Shown: piece by piece, positions 22,601 to 23,457 of the stretch
How the letters are laid out: the number at the start of each line of letters is the position of its first letter
Numbering within the stretch: the stretch's first letter is position 1
From: a virus
DNA length: 23,457 nucleotides
Strand: one strand, 5' to 3'
IMG/VR virus record: IMGVR_UViG_3300031963_000941
Span: 1 to 23,457 of that record
Translations under genes and position numbers: made by a program
The notes under the pieces: model-generated
Seen by the model: the letters and a program-made list of their open reading frames with translations, nothing else
What the model was told of the DNA's origin: nothing
The model's database searches: none

Positions 22601-23428
22601 CTACTTGGAGATGGCGATGGAAATATCCGTATGCAATTCAACGGAGCTACGGGTGTACAACTAAACTATTCTCAATTAAGTTTTGGAACCACATTGCCTG
22701 CTAAAATGGGTATGGCAAGCGAATCTACCTATTTAACTAGAGAAGGAACAGTAGTTAATGCTAATAGTACCATTATTGGATTTGCTGCTGCGAATAGTAT
22801 AAGTTCTGGTGACTACAACGTCTTCGTTGGTAGAGCAGCAGGATATGGGGTAACTACAGGATCTGGAGCAGTTGCAATTGGTAATTATTCAAGTGCTCTT
22901 GGTGGTAATGCTTCAGATTTTGTGACAATTGGATCTGGTGCTGGTCTATTTAATACTGGTAATAAAGTGGTTACAGTAGGTCAAGGATCATTGTATAATA
23001 ACACTGCGGAAGGAAGTGTGGCACTAGGATTCGAAACAGCTTATAATAATACTTCAGGTACAGAAAATACTTCTATTGGATTTAAAGCAGGTTACACGAA
23101 TGCAACTGGTGGATCTAACACTTATATAGGTTACCAAGCTGGATATGCTGCTACAGGATCTGGCAACACCATGATCGGAGCTGGATTATCTGGAGCAACT
23201 GGTAGCAATCAATTAAGAATTTCTACTGGATCTGGTACTCAGATTTACTCTGATGCAGGAAATTCCATTTCAGTATACAACATGTTTATTCCTAAACTAG
23301 ATACAGCAGCAAACATTACCGGAACTGCTTCACCAGTTGCAGGTATGATGGCTTATGATACCACTGGAAATCAGATAGTATTCTATAACGGAAGTGCATG
23401 GCAAAAAGTAAGCTTCACAGCATTATAA
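19613..23428 (+). CDS. Giant collagen-like/beta-repeat tail fibre (1271 aa)
   Basis: This 1271-residue protein begins with a module (residues 1-55, MSGKLRIQNEGEIQFG) that matches the other fibre's N-terminus, so both probably attach to the same virion site. A Gly-X-Ser collagen-like tract (about 56-200) precedes a beta-rich globular domain (about 205-378, with YYFNQSQSSDVAPYKVLNPI). A second Gly-X-Ser tract (about 380-449) leads to a long array of AIG-type beta repeats (about 514-1200). A C-terminal domain (about 1200-1271) ends VAGMMAYDTTGNQIVFYNG and SAWQKVSFTAL. No protease-chaperone (S74) end is seen. It is likely the main long fibre and host-recognition protein. Confidence 0.75.
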   Translation: MSGKLRIQNEGEIQFGQWSTSGTGPANPSAGYVTLYSQGSQIKAKDQNGNITVFGSSGTSGQSGSSGTSGQSGSSGSSGQSGTAGSSGTSGTGSPGTSGTSGQNGSSGSSGVDGSSGSSGVNGTSGSSGQSGTAGTSGSSGSSGQTGSSGSSGSSGVDGTSGSSGVNGTSGSSGVNGTSGSSGESGTSGSSGSSGSSGTSGANGISSGQLYYFNQSQSSDVAPYKVLNPIPSGGAQQTLTTNLTSLQQNVLVQEFLTPELGFAVIPGGQQTFHFHYLKQASANLLDAYATIELANSAGVGYGTILTTGVAQVGWVGVSTPSLVLCDLTLPTTTINTTDRMIVKLYLNNNDNQARSVDFYTEGTQYYSFVVTSVGVIYATSGTSGSSGQNGTSGSSGQNGTSGSSGESGTSGSSGESGTSGVSGSSGTSGESGTSGSSGSSGESGTSGTSGANGATGATGSGATINNNADNRVITGSNTPGELNGEANLTFDGSTLSVNSIKVTRGGANDASNIAIGVGLPSNTANGIDQISIGNNLNLFPGSYDTIAIGNNVAKSLTIANPNNSYDNILIGYGAAELSNPTLFRGNTMIGGYRTWAAGGYALQNTLVGVQIGELATGASASNTAMIGALHASNASGAIFSNSSLVGSGQFLNARSANVNGSQFTGRLLFQNASGASVTGSFIAGDNIAAGGSGATFSNAVVLGSNALRNITGATISNTVAIGAGLGQNGATASYNNTVAIGPNVAFGGTGGNFNSSVLIGNSVAIAGTGNNSSSVIIGSGAGQYGGQSNSVILGADAGRGITGSNLDGNVFIGFQAGQLNNASYNTGFGTQSVQNNTTGAFLTALGHGTLQANTTGSGNTALGRYALNANTLADNNTAVGYNALLFNTIGTQLTAVGAGALANNTTGSFSSAFGSSALVNATYGANNTAIGQVALQNLTTGFSNTALGNAAGNNLTTGAYNTFLGENAGSGITTGIGNVVIGRNVTSATGGLNNNILLGDGDGNIRMQFNGATGVQLNYSQLSFGTTLPAKMGMASESTYLTREGTVVNANSTIIGFAAANSISSGDYNVFVGRAAGYGVTTGSGAVAIGNYSSALGGNASDFVTIGSGAGLFNTGNKVVTVGQGSLYNNTAEGSVALGFETAYNNTSGTENTSIGFKAGYTNATGGSNTYIGYQAGYAATGSGNTMIGAGLSGATGSNQLRISTGSGTQIYSDAGNSISVYNMFIPKLDTAANITGTASPVAGMMAYDTTGNQIVFYNGSAWQKVSFTAL
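19777..20220 (+). repeat. First Gly-X-Ser collagen-like tract
   Basis: About 148 residues of G-x-S triplets (x mostly S, T, Q, V or N) are encoded with mixed Ser codons (TCT, TCA, TCC, AGT, AGC), so neighbouring DNA units are rarely identical. Proline is almost absent. Confidence 0.8.
20751..20960 (+). repeat. Second Gly-X-Ser tract with exact 27-bp tandem duplications
   Basis: A 27-bp unit is exactly duplicated at 20761-20787 and 20788-20814. A related 27-bp unit is exactly duplicated at 20815-20841 and 20842-20868. This is unlike the scrambled codons of the first tract. Confidence 0.85.
21150..23210 (+). repeat. Long AIG-type beta-repeat array in the giant fibre
   Basis: Repeats resembling those of the 436-aa fibre (for example NTAVGYNALLFNTIG and NTALGNAAGNNLTTG) run over about 690 residues. 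They are less regular than in the smaller fibre, with insertions between several units. Confidence 0.7.
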
Positions 23429-23444
23429 TATAAATCTAAATAAA

Positions 23445-23457
23445 ATGAGCGTAAGAT
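23445..23457 (+). CDS. Start of a further gene, cut by the window end
   Basis: An ATG with an A/T-rich lead-in (TAAATAAA) begins MSVR, 16 bases after the giant fibre's stop. Only four codons are present. Position and strand suggest another virion or tail-associated gene, but nothing can be said about its product. Confidence 0.5.

Noticed and set aside
23164-23428. Self-cleaving S74 chaperone at the end of the giant fibre
   Set aside because: The C-terminal part is only about 70 residues and shows no S74-like catalytic Ser-Lys region. It looks like a simple end cap.

Overview
The window is part of the genome of a tailed double-stranded DNA phage (Caudoviricetes), either free or integrated, covering most of its virion structural region. 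Three things point to a Bacteroidetes (Bacteroidota) host. The DNA is AT-rich and start codons are preceded by A/T-rich stretches rather than Shine-Dalgarno sequences. Two leader regions carry a TACATTTG/TACATTTA box that resembles the Bacteroidetes -7 element TAnnTTTG. The tail, capsid and fibre proteins also resemble families I recall from Bacteroidetes phages and aquatic metagenomic phages. No host gene, integrase, terminase or portal gene is visible.

Layout. At 50-2380 on the minus strand there is a compact run of eight small ORFs, none with a recognisable function. It is read leftward, carries two copies of a bipartite promoter-like element, and ends in an intrinsic terminator at 50-79. 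At 2381-2433 lies a short divergent control region with nested inverted repeats. From 2434 to the right edge every gene is on the plus strand. 2434-4080 holds tail completion or neck candidates and a probable tail-assembly chaperone with a likely -1 programmed frameshift. 4090-10913 holds large tail-tip or baseplate-like proteins, one with three tandem cysteine-rich modules and one with polyproline linkers. 10929-13316 is the tape measure protein. 13346-16984 is the head module: a composite prohead protease, scaffold and major capsid protein. 17048-17599 is a probable major tail tube protein, bracketed by a UUCG hairpin and a strong terminator. 17731-23428 holds two paralogous repeat-rich fibres with a small protein between them. 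A further gene begins at 23445 and is cut by the window end.

How the genes work together. Scaffold and protease would build and mature the capsid from the major capsid protein. The chaperone, tape measure and tube protein would set up a long tail. The 4090-10913 proteins probably form the tail tip, and the 17731-23428 fibres probably contact the host. The order is unusual, with tail tip and tape measure genes before the protease-scaffold-capsid genes and the tube gene after the capsid. Tape measure plus tube imply a siphovirus or myovirus. I see no sheath gene, so I cannot choose between them. All functional names rest on reading the sequence and recalled family resemblance; no database search was made.
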